Part shown: positions 63,475-64,000 of the stretch, piece by piece
How positions within the stretch are numbered: the stretch's first letter is position 1
Layout: every line of letters starts with the position of its first letter
Origin: Tricholoma matsutake
Taxonomy: Eukaryota; Basidiomycota; Agaricomycetes; Agaricales; Tricholomataceae
Assembly (NCBI GenBank): GCA_026075535.2
Contig: AP026549.1
Location: 4,216,001 to 4,280,000, forward strand
Length of the DNA: 64,000 nucleotides
Reading direction: 5' to 3'
Translations under genes and position numbers: made by a program
The notes under the pieces: generated by a model
What the model was told of the DNA's origin: nothing
The model's database searches: none
Seen by the model: the letters and a program-made list of their open reading frames with translations, nothing else

Positions 63475-64000
63475 TGCTAACAACAACAAATGGATAACAA
63501 CAACAATGGGACAATGAATGGACAACAATGATGACAGGACAACAACAACAAATGGACAACAACATCAATGGGACAATGAAGACAACGACGGGACAACAAC
63601 AATAGGACAACAAAGACAACAAATGGACAACAACAACAAATGGACAACAACAACAAATGGACAACAACAACAAGGGGACAACAACAATGGTGATAGATGA
63701 TGGCCCTCTCCCGCTTCAAGTGTGGGAGGCTTTTTTTCTTACAGTTTTTTTTTTCTGTGTTATTATTATTGTACAACCTACATTCTCGACAACAACAGGA
63801 CAACAACAACAACAGGACAACAATGAAGACAACAACAATAGGACAACAAAGATAACAAATGGACAATGATGATGAATGGACAACAACAATGACGGCAATG
63901 GACGACAGCCTCCTCCCACTTCAAGTGCAGGAGGCTTTTTTCTTACAGTTTTTTTTCTGTGTTATTATTATTGTACTACCTACATGCTCACTCACAGGCC
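63475..64000. repeat. ACAACAA microsatellite with a duplicated 91-bp hairpin block
   Basis: Runs of GGACAACAACAACAAATGG-type repeats (63475-63690 and 63787-63895) alternate with two copies of a block (63696-63786 and 63899-63989). Each block has a hairpin (GCCTCCTCCCACTTCAAGTG with a matching arm) followed by TTTTTTCTTACAGTTTTTT and GTTATTATTATTGTAC. Frames on both strands here are repeat by-products. Confidence 0.75.

Noticed and set aside
63286..63919. Several 60-130 codon frames on both strands at the window end
   Set aside because: They read ACAACAA repeats and duplicated hairpins; cysteine- and valine-rich translations are repeat by-products.
1..64000. CRISPR arrays, rRNA genes, bacterial-type operons
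   Set aside because: None seen. Regular repeats present are microsatellites, LTRs, TIRs or hairpins, and the sequence is clearly fungal.
1..64000. KDZ transposase or TET/JBP dioxygenase genes
   Set aside because: Looked for because they are linked to CpG methylation and repeats in mushroom fungi. No CxC cysteine clusters or HxD dioxygenase motif were recognised in any frame.

Overview
The window is from a filamentous basidiomycete, most likely an Agaricomycete. Genes have many short GT-AG introns. The host genes are typical fungal ones (hexokinase, mitochondrial uL14, a Zn2Cys6 regulator, CAF-1 subunit B, an MFS carrier). The mobile elements are those common in mushroom-forming fungi: CACTA/DUF4218, MULE with a SWIM finger, a chromodomain Ty3/gypsy element, Ty1/copia, hAT and Tc1/mariner miniatures, DUF6589 and RecQ-like genes, and a tyrosine-recombinase family. 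No species is assigned.

Layout. 1-9.7 kb is decayed transposon DNA: a DUF4218 tail, a broken repeat-family gene, a tRNA-derived repeat, a hairpin cluster and a MULE transposase with several in-frame TGAs. 9.7-18.8 kb is a nest. A minus-strand gag-like gene is cut by two hAT miniature elements and by an old reverse-oriented LTR, and that LTR is itself split by a full-length younger chromodomain gypsy element of the same family. 18.9-24.1 kb is a complete copia element. 24.1-31.0 kb holds a convergent pair, DUF6589 and a RecQ-like helicase, bracketed by inverted repeats; this is the best candidate for an undescribed mobile unit. 31.6-44.1 kb is a compact host-gene island with no retroelement insertion. 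44.2-64 kb is repeat-rich again: a foldback mariner-type miniature, a palindromic hAT miniature, a tyrosine recombinase next to an XPG/Rad2 nuclease, a TIR element carrying tRNA-like repeats and hairpins, a Tc1/mariner element with about 340-bp TIRs, and arrays of a GAGCAACTGCTC hairpin.

The mutation pattern ties the repeats together. The two LTRs of the gypsy element differ only at CpG sites, and those of copia at 12 of 13 sites. At least ten coding frames in unrelated elements are stopped by a TGA where CGA (Arg) is the likely ancestor. Catalytic residues in the copia reverse transcriptase and RNase H and in the tyrosine recombinase are changed by transitions at CpG. I did not see such stops in the host island. 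This fits CpG methylation of repeats followed by deamination, which is established for basidiomycetes. Family assignments rest on motifs and remembered family consensus; no database search was possible.
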